64,000 bases of DNA from positions 186,001 to 250,000 of the forward strand of contig NZ_JBFEFH010000005.1 of NCBI RefSeq assembly GCF_040717455.1, read 5' to 3'. Shown here piece by piece: positions 1-7,644 of this stretch; positions within the stretch are counted from its first letter, which is position 1; each line of letters opens with the position of its first letter. Below the pieces are notes generated by a model. The model was not told the DNA's origin. It made no database searches and saw only the letters and a list, made by a program, of their open reading frames with translations. Source of the stretch: Tautonia sp040717455 (GTDB lineage: Bacteria > Planctomycetota > Planctomycetia > Isosphaerales > Isosphaeraceae). A program made the position numbers and the translations under genes.

Positions 1-228
1 CGCGCCCGGCGGTCCCGGTCCTTCCGACGCTCCCGATGGGCCGATTGGCCGCTCGGGGCCTCCCTCATCGCCGGCCTGCTCCTCCGGTCGTTCGAGCGCG
101 GCGAGCGTGTCCACGCCGCGATGCTCGCCCGGGGATGGGACGGTACCTTCCGCAGCCTCGACGGACCCGATTCGCCCGACCGTGAAGCCTTGATCCGTGC
201 GCGACACCATGACGCCGACCGCCGTTGA
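1..228 (+). CDS. cbiQ: CbiQ/EcfT-type transporter transmembrane subunit, 3' end only
   Basis: C-terminal 75 residues of a gene that starts left of the window. The visible part has a final hydrophobic segment (LGASLIAGLLL) followed by SFERGERVHAAMLARGWDG. That matches the conserved tail of CbiQ/EcfT membrane subunits of energy-coupling-factor metal or vitamin transporters (typically S-x-R-x-x-R-V-x-x-A-M-x-x-R-G-x-x-G). Its stop overlaps the start of the ATPase gene, so the two are very probably translated together. The substrate (Co/Ni or another metal) is inferred from family precedent only, since the substrate-binding subunit is outside the window. Confidence 0.8.
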   Translation, partial: RARRSRSFRRSRWADWPLGASLIAGLLLRSFERGERVHAAMLARGWDGTFRSLDGPDSPDREALIRARHHDADRR

Positions 229-1048
229 TGATGCCCCTCCCGCCTCCCTGCTCGTCCAGGGGCTCCGCTACCGCTACCCCGACGGCAAGGAGGCGCTCCG
301 CGGCGTCGACCTGGAGCTCCGGGCCGGCGAGACCGTCGCCCTGGTCGGCCCCAACGGGGCGGGCAAGAGCACGCTCCTGCTCCACCTCAACGGCCTGCTC
401 CCCGGCCGCCTCGGCGCCGGTGCCGACCCGGGGCTCGGGCACGGCCACGGGCTCCCGTCCTTCAAGCGTGCCGAACCGGCGCCTTCGGTCTGGATCGACG
501 GACTCCCCGTCGATGAGCGCAATGGCCCCGAGATCCGCCGCCGGGTCGGCCTGCTCTTCCAGGACCCCGACGACCAGATGTTCTCCGCCACCGTCCTGGA
601 AGACGTCGCCTTCGGCCCCCTGAACCTCGGCCACCGCAAGGCCGACGCCCGCCGGATCGCCCTGCACTGCCTCGACCTCGTCGACATGGCCGGGGCCGCC
701 GACCGCCCTCCCCACCACCTCAGCTTCGGCGAGCGCAAGCGGGCCTGCCTGGCCGGCGTCCTCGCCTGCGAGCCGACAGTCCTCGTCCTCGACGAGCCGA
801 CCGCCAACCTCGACCCCCGCTCCCGGCGCAACTTCCTCGCGTTGATCCGATCCCTCTCGGCGACGAAGCTCATCGCCACGCACGACCTCGAAATGGTCCT
901 CGAGCTCTGCGACCGCGTCGCCCTGCTCGACGCCGGCCGGATCGTCGCCGACGGCCTCCCCGAGACCATCCTCGGCGACGAGGCGCTCATGGAAGCCCAC
1001 GGCCTGGAGCTCCCCCTCTCGATCCGATTGGGCCGCCCGATCGGTTGA
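209..1048 (+). CDS. cbiO: ECF/cobalt-type ABC transporter ATP-binding protein
   Basis: ATPase of about 279 residues that would energise the membrane subunit encoded just upstream. Walker A is GPNGAGKS (about residues 47-54), the Q-loop is LLFQDPDDQMF, the ABC signature is LSFGERKR, Walker B is VLVLDEPTANLDP and the switch histidine is in ATHDLEMV. DPDDQMFSATVLEDVAFGP is diagnostic for the CbiO/EcfA branch. The ATG at 209 is used; an in-frame GTG at 197 would add four residues. Either start lies inside the 3' end of cbiQ, implying translational coupling. A Gly/Pro/His-rich insertion of about 20-25 residues sits after Walker A, where relatives have a short loop. Confidence 0.9.
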   Translation: MTPTAVDDAPPASLLVQGLRYRYPDGKEALRGVDLELRAGETVALVGPNGAGKSTLLLHLNGLLPGRLGAGADPGLGHGHGLPSFKRAEPAPSVWIDGLPVDERNGPEIRRRVGLLFQDPDDQMFSATVLEDVAFGPLNLGHRKADARRIALHCLDLVDMAGAADRPPHHLSFGERKRACLAGVLACEPTVLVLDEPTANLDPRSRRNFLALIRSLSATKLIATHDLEMVLELCDRVALLDAGRIVADGLPETILGDEALMEAHGLELPLSIRLGRPIG

Positions 1049-1064
1049 TGAGGAGGCGAGCATG

Positions 1065-1110
1065 CCCGATCCCGGGGCCTGTTCCCTCACAAGAACGGCC
1101 CCGAGTCGGG
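1065..1110. terminator. Bidirectional hairpin between cbiO and mdh
   Basis: Long imperfect inverted repeat in the gap between the convergent cbiO and mdh genes: arms at about 1065-1084 and 1093-1110, with a CGGGGCC core and two small bulges. There is no clear T tract, so factor-independent termination is uncertain. Confidence 0.45.
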
Positions 1111-1134
1111 TCAATCACCGGATGCTCGACGTGA

Positions 1135-2130
1135 TCAGACCGCCGGGCCGAGCAGTTCCTTCACCACCTCGCGTTCCTTCTGCAACTCGTCGGCCGAGGC
1201 GTCGATCCGACGGCGGGCGTCGTCGTCGATCGCCAGCTCGGGCACGATCGAGCAGGACAGGTCGCCCCCCGTCCGGATCGGGAACGAGTACATCAGGCCG
1301 CCGGGTACGCCGTAGGGGTTGCCGTCGGAGAAGATCGCCACGCTGTGCCAGTCGTCGGCGGGGGTCGGCTGCGAGCAGGACCGGACGCAATCGAGCGCCG
1401 CGTTCGCCGCCGAGGCCGCCGAGCTGGCCCCCCGGGCCTTGATGACCGCGCCGCCCCGCTTGGCGACGGTCGGGATGAACGTCTCGCCGAGCCAGGCGTG
1501 ATCGGAGATCACCTCGGTCGCCGCCTTGCCGCCAATCCGGGCGTTCTTGTAATCGGGATACTGGGTGTCGGAGTGATTGCCCCAGATCGTCATCCGGGTC
1601 ACGTCCGAGACGCCGACGCCGGCCTTCTGGGCGAGCTGGGCCTTGGCCCGGTTCTCGTCGAGCCGGGTCATGGCGAACCAGTTCTCCCGCGGCACGTTCG
1701 GCGCGTGCGACATGGCGATCAGGCAGTTCGTGTTGCACGGGTTGGCCACGACGAGCACCTTCGCCTTCGGCGCGGCGGCGTTGATCGCCTTGCCCTGTCC
1801 GGTGAAGATCGGGCCGTTGGCGCGGATCAGGTCGGCGCGGTCCATGCCTTCCTTGCGGGGCATCCCGCCGACGAGGATCACCCAGTCGGCATCGGCGAAC
1901 GCCTCCTCGGCGTTGTCGGTCGCCGTCACCCCCTTGAGCAGCGGGAAGGCGCAGTCGTCCAGCTCCATCAAGGTGCCATTCAAGGCACCGAGAGCCGGCG
2001 TGATTTCCAGCAGGCCGAGCTTCACCGGCTGATCGGGTCCGAACAGGCCGCCGCTGGCGATCCGGAAGAGCATCGCGTAGCCGATCTGGCCGGCGGCGCC
2101 GGTGATCGCGACCTTGACGGGTTGACTCAT
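1135..2130 (-). CDS. mdh: Malate dehydrogenase (cytosolic-type MDH family)
   Basis: Reversibly oxidises malate to oxaloacetate with NAD in the TCA cycle. The 331-residue protein opens with the nucleotide-binding motif TGAAGQIGYAMLFRIASG. It has the mobile loop (GGMPRKEGMDRADLI), the substrate-binding arginines in MTRLDENRAK and the catalytic histidine in WGNHSDTQYPD. Length and motifs fit the 325-330 residue MDH group rather than the shorter LDH-like MDH. The ATG at 2130 is chosen because MSQPVKVAITGAAGQIG is the expected N-terminus and a GGGAG element lies upstream; the in-frame upstream extension does not resemble the family. The gene lies downstream of, and codirectional with, the MFS gene, with a gap of about 180 bp. 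Confidence 0.95.
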   Translation of the reverse strand: MSQPVKVAITGAAGQIGYAMLFRIASGGLFGPDQPVKLGLLEITPALGALNGTLMELDDCAFPLLKGVTATDNAEEAFADADWVILVGGMPRKEGMDRADLIRANGPIFTGQGKAINAAAPKAKVLVVANPCNTNCLIAMSHAPNVPRENWFAMTRLDENRAKAQLAQKAGVGVSDVTRMTIWGNHSDTQYPDYKNARIGGKAATEVISDHAWLGETFIPTVAKRGGAVIKARGASSAASAANAALDCVRSCSQPTPADDWHSVAIFSDGNPYGVPGGLMYSFPIRTGGDLSCSIVPELAIDDDARRRIDASADELQKEREVVKELLGPAV

Positions 2131-2308
2131 GAGATTTCGCGCTCCCTTTGTTCTGCGGTTCCAACCGGGCGTCATCGCGGGAGGGCTCGACCCGCCGACC
2201 AGGCAGGGAGGCCCGTTCCCTCGCGCCACAGCCCGAGATCATACACGAAGACCCGTCCTTCTTCCCGCCCCGAGCCGCTCGGAATCAGGTCGGTCGGGCC
2301 TCCCGCGA

Positions 2309-3805
2309 TCACCCCTGACGCGCCGCCGGGTTCGCTCTCAGCTTGGCGAGCATCAGGGCCATCTCCCTCGGCAGGTGCCGCGCACCGGCCAGCAGGACGC
2401 AGCCCCCGAGCACGATCGCCGGCACGACCACCAGCATCCCCGCCGTCAGGTTGCGGTACGAGCCGTCCGGCTGCTCCACCGGCCGGGCGCCGATCCGGAA
2501 GAGCCACTCGCCGATCCACGAGGCCATCACCTCCGGGTCGCCCAGGTAATCCGAGGCCAGGCCCATCAGCATCGGCGACCAGAGATCCCCGAGCACGTGG
2601 ATGAAGAAGATCGAGACGGCATACGCCACCCCCCTCATGTTCGGCGTCACCACGTTGGCGATCACCGCGTTGCAGGGCCCGGTGTTCATCAGCATCAACG
2701 TCATCGCCACGAACATCGACGCGATGATCATCGCCTCGCTCGTGCTGAAGATCGCCCCCAGCACGAACGGGACCGCCAGCAGCATGGCCGTCCCCGGCAC
2801 CAGGAACAACGCCCTCGGATTCGTCTTCGAGAGCGTGTCCGCCAGCCAGCCGCCGAGGCTCATCCCCACGATCGCCGCCAGGCCGCCGCTCAGGCCCACC
2901 ACCAGGGCCGCCTTCTCCGTGCCGAACCCCTTCACCCGATCGAGATACGACGGCAGCCAGTACGCCAACCCCCCGAAGGCGAACGTGAACGTCGCCAGCC
3001 CGAACACGACGTACGTGTACGACGAGTTCACCGCCAGGTCCTTGTAATCGGCCGCCGTCGGCATGACCCGCTCGTGGGCCTGCACCCGATCAAGCTCGAC
3101 GTTCTCGCTAGCCCCCCGGATCGGCTCGGGCAGGAGCAGGACGGTGAAGGCCGCCAGCAGGCCCGGCCCCCCGACGATGAAGAAGGCCAGCCGCCAACCG
3201 CCGTACGCCTCCAACGCCGTCCCGGCCACCCAGGCCGGGCTGTTCGTCGCGATCCAGGCCGCGCCGAAGACACCGAGCGCATACCCGAGCGGCATCGCCA
3301 TGTAGAAGTAGGCCATCACCCGCGACCGCCGCTCCCGACGGAACAGATCCACCAGGATCGTCGGCGCGAGCACGCCGTAGGTCGCCTCGCCGATCCCCAG
3401 CAGGCTCCGGGCGAGCGTCAACTCCCCGTAGTTCCGCACCAGGCCCGTGCCGACCGTCGCCAGGCTCCAGAGGCCGACCCCGAAGGCCAGGAGCCAGGTC
3501 CGCCGCCCCCGGTCGCCGAACCAGCCCATCAAGGGACTAATCAGGCTGAACGTCAGCAGGAAGTAGAAGTTCAGCGATCCGGCCTGGCCGTCGCTCATCT
3601 GCAGGTCGACCTGGACCTTCTTCAGGACCCCGGCCAGGGCCCAGCGGTCGAGATAGTCGAGCAGGTGGATCACGAACAGGACCGAAAAGGTGGTCAACGC
3701 CCACCGGCTCGCCCTCGAATCCATCATCCCCGCCGGCGCGGAATTCCCCGTCGCCCCGGGCCCCCCAGGGGACCCCGTCCCGGTCGTCGCGTCGTGTTCT
3801 GCCAC
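2309..3805 (-). CDS. MFS transporter (spinster-like)
   Basis: About 498-residue inner-membrane permease with roughly 12 hydrophobic segments. The first is ALTTFSVLFVIHLLDYLDRWAL. The MFS loop 2-3 signature appears as GWFGDRGRRTWLL, and GIGEATYGVLAPTILVDLF resembles the spinster/GudP-like branch. The substrate cannot be read from sequence. A GTG start at 3805 is chosen because AGGGG lies seven bases upstream; ATG codons at 3727/3724 would remove a 26-residue hydrophilic Gly/Thr/Pro leader and are possible. It is divergent from the HtrA gene and upstream of mdh. Transport of a dicarboxylate or organic acid would fit the mdh context, but that is speculation. Confidence 0.85.
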   Translation of the reverse strand: MAEHDATTGTGSPGGPGATGNSAPAGMMDSRASRWALTTFSVLFVIHLLDYLDRWALAGVLKKVQVDLQMSDGQAGSLNFYFLLTFSLISPLMGWFGDRGRRTWLLAFGVGLWSLATVGTGLVRNYGELTLARSLLGIGEATYGVLAPTILVDLFRRERRSRVMAYFYMAMPLGYALGVFGAAWIATNSPAWVAGTALEAYGGWRLAFFIVGGPGLLAAFTVLLLPEPIRGASENVELDRVQAHERVMPTAADYKDLAVNSSYTYVVFGLATFTFAFGGLAYWLPSYLDRVKGFGTEKAALVVGLSGGLAAIVGMSLGGWLADTLSKTNPRALFLVPGTAMLLAVPFVLGAIFSTSEAMIIASMFVAMTLMLMNTGPCNAVIANVVTPNMRGVAYAVSIFFIHVLGDLWSPMLMGLASDYLGDPEVMASWIGEWLFRIGARPVEQPDGSYRNLTAGMLVVVPAIVLGGCVLLAGARHLPREMALMLAKLRANPAARQG

Positions 3806-4595
3806 GAAATGGCCCCTGTTTCGGTGGGAAATCGTGCCGAGGGATCGGTTGAGTCGGCCGGTCTCCCCTGGAATCGAAAATGCTACGAGATCGCCGCGCC
3901 TCGATCCAGGGGAAGCCTCGCCCTGCCCCCGAGTCCTCGGGCCCGCTCCGCTCCCGACCGCTGGAATTCGCCAGGTCCGCCGTGCCAGATCCCGGGACGT
4001 CGACTGCTTTTTCACTTGTTGGCCCCCGGATTGCATGTGCGAGGTTCATCGCGCCCCGATCGATTCCGTGCCGTTCCAAGGAAATCTCAAGGCCCGACCG
4101 ACTGTGCGAAGCCCGGGCGAACCTCGACCGTCGATCGCTCGGCCCCCCCCTCGGGATGGGCGCCCGAAATCGAGCCTCGTAAACTTGGCCCAGGGGCGGA
4201 TTCGCAGGGAGTTGTCGGCCCCCCCTCCCGGTACGATGCCCACGACCCCCTCGCGATGCCTCCGGATCGACCAGCGGACCGGCGACCTCGTCGTCGCCCC
4301 CCCTCGGGTGACCGAGGTTCAGGAGCGCCTATTGTTGCCACACGATCGACCCGAGACGCCCCGCCATCCCGGGCCATCCCCGACCGGGCCCGGGTCCCCT
4401 TCGGGACCGGGGCTTCCAGGATCGGAGGGCTCCCCGCCCCTCGGTTCCCGGGCGCTCCCTCCCGCCGACCCCAATCACCCCGAAGACGCCCCCGAGGCCG
4501 AGGAACCGTTGGACGACTCCGATGCGGACTCGGTCCCGGCGGCGGCCTTCTCGACCTCGACTCGCAATGCTTCCCCAGATCGGGTGCCCATCAAC
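3806..4595. other. Divergent intergenic region, possible N-terminal extension of the protease
   Basis: About 790 bp between the divergent MFS and HtrA genes. The protease frame is open throughout and contains an ATG at 4236 followed by Pro-rich sequence and an acidic stretch (EDAPEAEEPLDDSD) just before the chosen protease start. The protease could therefore have a 120-residue cytoplasmic proline-rich extension. I see no other convincing gene or RNA here. Confidence 0.4.
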
Positions 4596-5918
4596 ATGCC
4601 GCTGCAACAACCCCCTCGAAATCCGATCGCCAGGGTCCTGCCCTACCTGCTCACGATCATCATCACCCTGGCCATCGTCGCCCTCTTCGACCTCGGGTTC
4701 AGGTCGCGCACGCTCCTCGATCGCCAGACGCCCGAGTCGGGCTCCGTGCTCTTCTATGATGCCCCCCCCGAGGACCTTCGGGCCGAGGAAGGGGTCGATC
4801 CCCAGGCCTTCCCCGGCCCCCCCGGCGACCGCCTCGACCCCGCCCCGGGCATCCCCCACACCTCCGAGACCGCCGAACCCGATCCCGACGCCGACCGACG
4901 CACCCCCACGGACCCCGCCCCCGCCCCGCTCGCCGGCGCCGGCCTCGATGCCGACGAGCGGAACACGATCCGCATCTACGAGGCCGTGAACCGGTCCGTG
5001 GTCAACATCTCCACCTCGGCCACCGTCCGCGGCCTGTTCCAGGACACCGAGGTCTCCGGCTCCGGCTCCGGGTTCGTGATCAATAATCAGGGGCACATTC
5101 TCACGAATCATCATGTGGTCGAGGGGGCCGAGGTCGTCCAGGTCGGCCTGTTCGACGGATCGGTGCTCGACGCCCGGGTCGTCGGGGTCGACCCGAGTAA
5201 CGACGTGGCCGTGCTCCGGGCGATCGCCCCGCCCGTCTCGCTCATCCCGATCGCGCTCGGCGAGAGCCGGAACCTGAAGGTCGGCCAGAAGGTCCTCGCC
5301 GTCGGCAACCCGTTCGGCCTGGAGCGCACATTGACGACCGGGATCATCAGCAGCCTCGACCGCTCGCTCGAATCCAAGAACGGCCGATCGATCCGGGGGA
5401 TCATCCAGACCGACGCCTCGATCAATCCCGGCAACTCCGGCGGCCCGTTGCTGAACAACCGGGGCGAGGTCATCGGCATGAACACGGCCATCTACAGCCG
5501 GGTCGGCCAGTCCTCGGGCATCGGCTTCGCCGTCCCCATCTCGACGATCAAGCGGGTCTTGAAGCCCTTGATCGAGCAGGGCTACGTCGAACGCGCGACG
5601 CTGGGAATCGCCCGCGTCTACGCGCTCGACGAGGGCTTGCTCGTCCTCGGCGTCGAGGCGGGGGGGCCGGCCGACCAGGCCGGGATCCGCTCGCTTCGCA
5701 TCCAGTACCTCCGCGACGGCCCCTTCGTCCGGGCACAGATCGACCCCGCCTCGGCCGACGTGATCCTCGCCGTCAACGGCGTCGCCGTCCCCAGTGTGGG
5801 GGAGCTGCTCACCGAGGTCGAGTCGTATCAGCCGGGCGAGACGATCACCGTGACCGTCCTGCGCGACGGCGTGGCCGAGGATGTCCAGGTCCGCCTCGGC
5901 CGCACGATCATCCGATGA
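4596..5918 (+). CDS. Membrane-anchored HtrA/Deg-type serine protease
   Basis: Trypsin-like serine protease of about 440 residues for envelope quality control. An N-terminal transmembrane anchor (VLPYLLTIIITLAIVALF) is followed by a Pro/Asp-rich linker. The protease domain has triad residues H173 (TNHHVV), D203 (DPSNDVAVL) and S281 (NPGNSGGPLL), with spacing like DegP/DegS. One C-terminal PDZ-like domain follows, interrupted by a short loop (LRIQYLRDGPFVR). One PDZ plus a membrane anchor resembles DegS or HhoA-type proteins rather than DegP. The ATG at 4596 directly precedes the anchor; an upstream start at 4236 is possible. Confidence 0.9.
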   Translation: MPLQQPPRNPIARVLPYLLTIIITLAIVALFDLGFRSRTLLDRQTPESGSVLFYDAPPEDLRAEEGVDPQAFPGPPGDRLDPAPGIPHTSETAEPDPDADRRTPTDPAPAPLAGAGLDADERNTIRIYEAVNRSVVNISTSATVRGLFQDTEVSGSGSGFVINNQGHILTNHHVVEGAEVVQVGLFDGSVLDARVVGVDPSNDVAVLRAIAPPVSLIPIALGESRNLKVGQKVLAVGNPFGLERTLTTGIISSLDRSLESKNGRSIRGIIQTDASINPGNSGGPLLNNRGEVIGMNTAIYSRVGQSSGIGFAVPISTIKRVLKPLIEQGYVERATLGIARVYALDEGLLVLGVEAGGPADQAGIRSLRIQYLRDGPFVRAQIDPASADVILAVNGVAVPSVGELLTEVESYQPGETITVTVLRDGVAEDVQVRLGRTIIR

Positions 5919-6243
5919 GATTCGCGTCCCATCTCGCTCCTGCATCCCCCCCCTCGCCGGGAAATCCCCGCGTCCGCGCGAACATCTCGCGGCCTTTCCC
6001 CGTCTGCGAGGGTGTGAATCGACGACAAGGCCCGACAATCCGGCCGAGTTGTCCCGATCAGCTCCTCCCCAAGTCCTGATCATTCGAGCATCTTGAAGAA
6101 TACAGGCATCAAGTCAACAAAAGGAACGGAGTATCCTCATCGAAAATGTGTGAGCTCCCAGGTCTTGCCGACACGTCTTCACGCGAAATAATGACCGTTG
6201 GCCAGACTTCCCGAGCGGGTCCACTCGTAGAAAGGAGATTCGG
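5919..6243. other. Intergenic region upstream of small secreted protein
   Basis: 325 bp with no convincing gene. It contains two weak hairpins: GACAA-GGCC paired with GGCC-gag-TTGTC around 6030-6060, and GATCAG/CTGATC around 6056-6081. These may terminate the protease transcript. A strong ribosome-binding site (AAAGGAG) lies at its right end. Confidence 0.3.
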
Positions 6244-6615
6244 ATGCGTCACATGATCGTCGCGGCGCTTGTTGCCTCCCTCCTCTCGCCGAGCATTGTC
6301 TCCGCGGGATGGAAGCCGCGAGTCAAGAAGCCTTCCGTCGTGCGAACGGTCCAGCGAGAAGCCCAACGAGCGGTGGACAATGGAAGGCGGGCGGTCAAGG
6401 GCCAGGTGCGAATCCGGGTCCACAACGCGACCGATGGCGAGATGACCCTCACCGCGAGCGTGGGCAGGCAGAAAATCACGGTCGACCCGGGCAAGACCGG
6501 GACATACACGAAGGCGAATATCGGCGATTCCGTGATCGTCTACGCCAACGGGAAGACGCTGAAGAGCCTCGGCATCCTGCACAAGAATGTCTACAACTTG
6601 ACCTATCGCGACTAG
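6244..6615 (+). CDS. Small secreted protein of unknown function
   Basis: 123-residue protein with a cleavable signal peptide (MRHMIVAALVASLLSPSIVSAG) and a basic N-terminal segment rich in K/R and V. The C-terminal part looks like a small beta domain (VRIRVHNATDGEMTLTASV, then TVDPGKTGTYTKANIGDSVIVYANG), reminiscent of short planctomycete exported proteins. The ribosome-binding site AAAGGAG six bases before the ATG is one of the strongest in the window and supports the start. I do not recognise a named family. It stands alone between the protease and the tRNA cluster. Confidence 0.75.
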   Translation: MRHMIVAALVASLLSPSIVSAGWKPRVKKPSVVRTVQREAQRAVDNGRRAVKGQVRIRVHNATDGEMTLTASVGRQKITVDPGKTGTYTKANIGDSVIVYANGKTLKSLGILHKNVYNLTYRD

Positions 6616-6671
6616 GCCGCGCGACCGATCGTCGTCCCGCGAAATCTTCCCCACGGCCCGGTCGTCCCCAG

Positions 6672-6694
6672 GCGGACGGGCCGTCCTCGTCCGC
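6672..6694 (+). terminator. Possible terminator after small secreted protein
   Basis: Perfect 7-bp inverted repeat GCGGACG/CGTCCGC with a 9-nt loop, 57 bp after the upstream stop and just before tRNA-Ala. It has no T tract. Confidence 0.3.
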
Positions 6695-6712
6695 GTGAAA
6701 GACCCACCAGGC

Positions 6713-6783
6713 GGGCTGCTGGTCCAACGGGAAGACACCTGTCTTGCACGCAGGAAATCGGGGTTCGATTCCCCGGCGGTCCA
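6713..6783 (+). tRNA. tRNA-Ala(TGC)
   Basis: A 71-nt cloverleaf can be folded by eye. The acceptor arm is GGGCTGC paired with GCGGTCC, including the G3:U70 wobble that is the alanine identity element. The anticodon stem is CCTGT/GCAGG around the loop CTTGCAC (anticodon TGC at 6745-6747). The T arm is CGGGG-TTCGATT-CCCCG and the discriminator is A. The D stem is short (three pairs). The 3' CCA is not encoded. It reads Ala GCN codons. Confidence 0.88.
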
Positions 6784-6812
6784 CTCGCAACTCGTGAATC
6801 GAGCAATGCTAC

Positions 6813-6898
6813 GGAAGGGAGCCGGATACGGTTGGCCGGGCCTCTCTGGAACAGAGTGCGCCCCTCGGGGCGTGGGGGTTCGAATCCCTCCCCTTCCG
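6813..6898 (+). tRNA. tRNA-Ser(GGA)
   Basis: 86-nt class II tRNA. The acceptor arm GGAAGGG/CCCTTCC is perfect with discriminator G, as expected for serine. The anticodon loop CTGGAAC gives GGA at 6848-6850. A long variable arm (GCGCCCC-TC-GGGGCGT) follows, then T arm GGGGG-TTCGAAT-CCCTC. The outermost anticodon-stem pair is a C/T mismatch. CCA is not encoded. It is only 29 nt downstream of tRNA-Ala, so they are probably cotranscribed. Confidence 0.9.
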
Positions 6899-6905
6899 CT
6901 CACCC

Positions 6906-7194
6906 CGGGTCGATCCCGGTCGCATCGCTGACCTGGTCCTCCCCGGCGAGATGACGGACCCGATGGGCAAGGTCACCGAGGCCCGCGAGGCCGCCGAGGC
7001 CAACCTCATCACCCGTCGCGAGGAAACGGCCGCCCTCCGCCTCCAGGCCAACACCGCCAGGCCACTCGCCGACCACCCCGCCCCTCATGCGGCTCCGCGA
7101 GCCGGAGGTCCTCGAACGCCTCGCGTCGAGCGGCCACCTCAACGTCGTCCTCGGCGACGAGGGACTCACCGCCCACGTCGTCAACCTGATCTAA
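6906..7194 (+). pseudogene. Frameshifted C-terminal remnant of a slipin/SPFH-domain protein
   Basis: Begins eight bases after tRNA-Ser. The first frame reads RIADLVLPGEMTDPMGKV and then EAREAAEANLITRREETAA, which matches the coiled tail of slipin/stomatin-like SPFH proteins. Around 7080 the homology moves to the next frame (LMRLREPEVLERLASSG, then LNVVLGDEGL) and ends at TAA 7192-7194. One extra base in a C-rich run (near 7076-7083) explains the shift. The N-terminal SPFH domain is absent, so this is a 5'-deleted and frameshifted relic. Confidence 0.7.
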
Positions 7195-7206
7195 CCGCAA
7201 AACGCC

Positions 7207-7244
7207 AATCGCCCCTCAATGCCAACCGCATTCGAGGGGCGATT
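7207..7244. terminator. Bidirectional terminator hairpin
   Basis: Perfect 11-bp stem AATCGCCCCTC/GAGGGGCGATT with a 16-nt loop, between the slipin remnant and the oppositely oriented tRNA-His. On the minus strand it is followed by GGCGTTTT, so it may chiefly end tRNA-His transcription. Confidence 0.6.
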
Positions 7245-7279
7245 CTCGTGCTAATCTGTCGAGCGAAATCAGACCTGAG

Positions 7280-7353
7280 GGTGGCTGACGGGATTCGAAC
7301 CCGCGATCTCCAGATCCACAATCTGGCGCCTTAACCGCTAGGCAACAGCCACC
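7280..7353 (-). tRNA. tRNA-His(GTG)
   Basis: On the minus strand the acceptor GTGGCTG pairs with CAGCCAC. The anticodon loop TTGTGGA carries GTG, flanked by CCAGA/TCTGG. The T arm is CGGGTTCGAATCCCG. The extra G at -1 (7353) and discriminator C73 (7280) are both present, which is the hallmark of tRNA-His. CCA is not encoded. Confidence 0.95.
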
Positions 7354-7371
7354 GTCGAAATGCTTCGCACT

Positions 7372-7401
7372 AGGATACGGATCCAGGGGGCCCCGCGTCA
7401 A
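7372..7401 (-). promoter_or_regulatory. Predicted sigma70-type promoter of tRNA-His
   Basis: Minus-strand TTGACG (7401-7396), an 18-bp spacer, then TATCCT (7377-7372). The -10 lies 18 bp upstream of the tRNA 5' end, suitable for a short leader. Confidence 0.55.
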
Positions 7402-7644
7402 GGCGGCACTCCGGTTTCCGGGACCACCGCGGAGGGCGTGCGGGGCAGGCTGCGACGACGACGACGAGCCTGACGGCAGGAGGCCGACGGCCCTGAGAAT
7501 CCGGAAAGCGGGTCGCGATTTACGCCGTTTGCGGCGATGGTCTTGACGGGGCACCGTAGGCTTGCTGGGATGTTGCGATCCCCCAGCGTCCGAGCGGACG
7601 AGGCGCCGGGCAGGGGGTTCGTCGGGAAGCTTCGGGTGGGAACC

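Noticed and set aside
1115..2242. Long minus-strand reading frame overlapping mdh in another frame
   Set aside because: Its translation is Arg/Gly-rich and lacks any motif; the mdh frame has all family motifs. It is a shadow of high GC content.
6809..7054. Minus-strand frame across tRNA-Ser
   Set aside because: It crosses the tRNA gene and is antisense to the slipin remnant.
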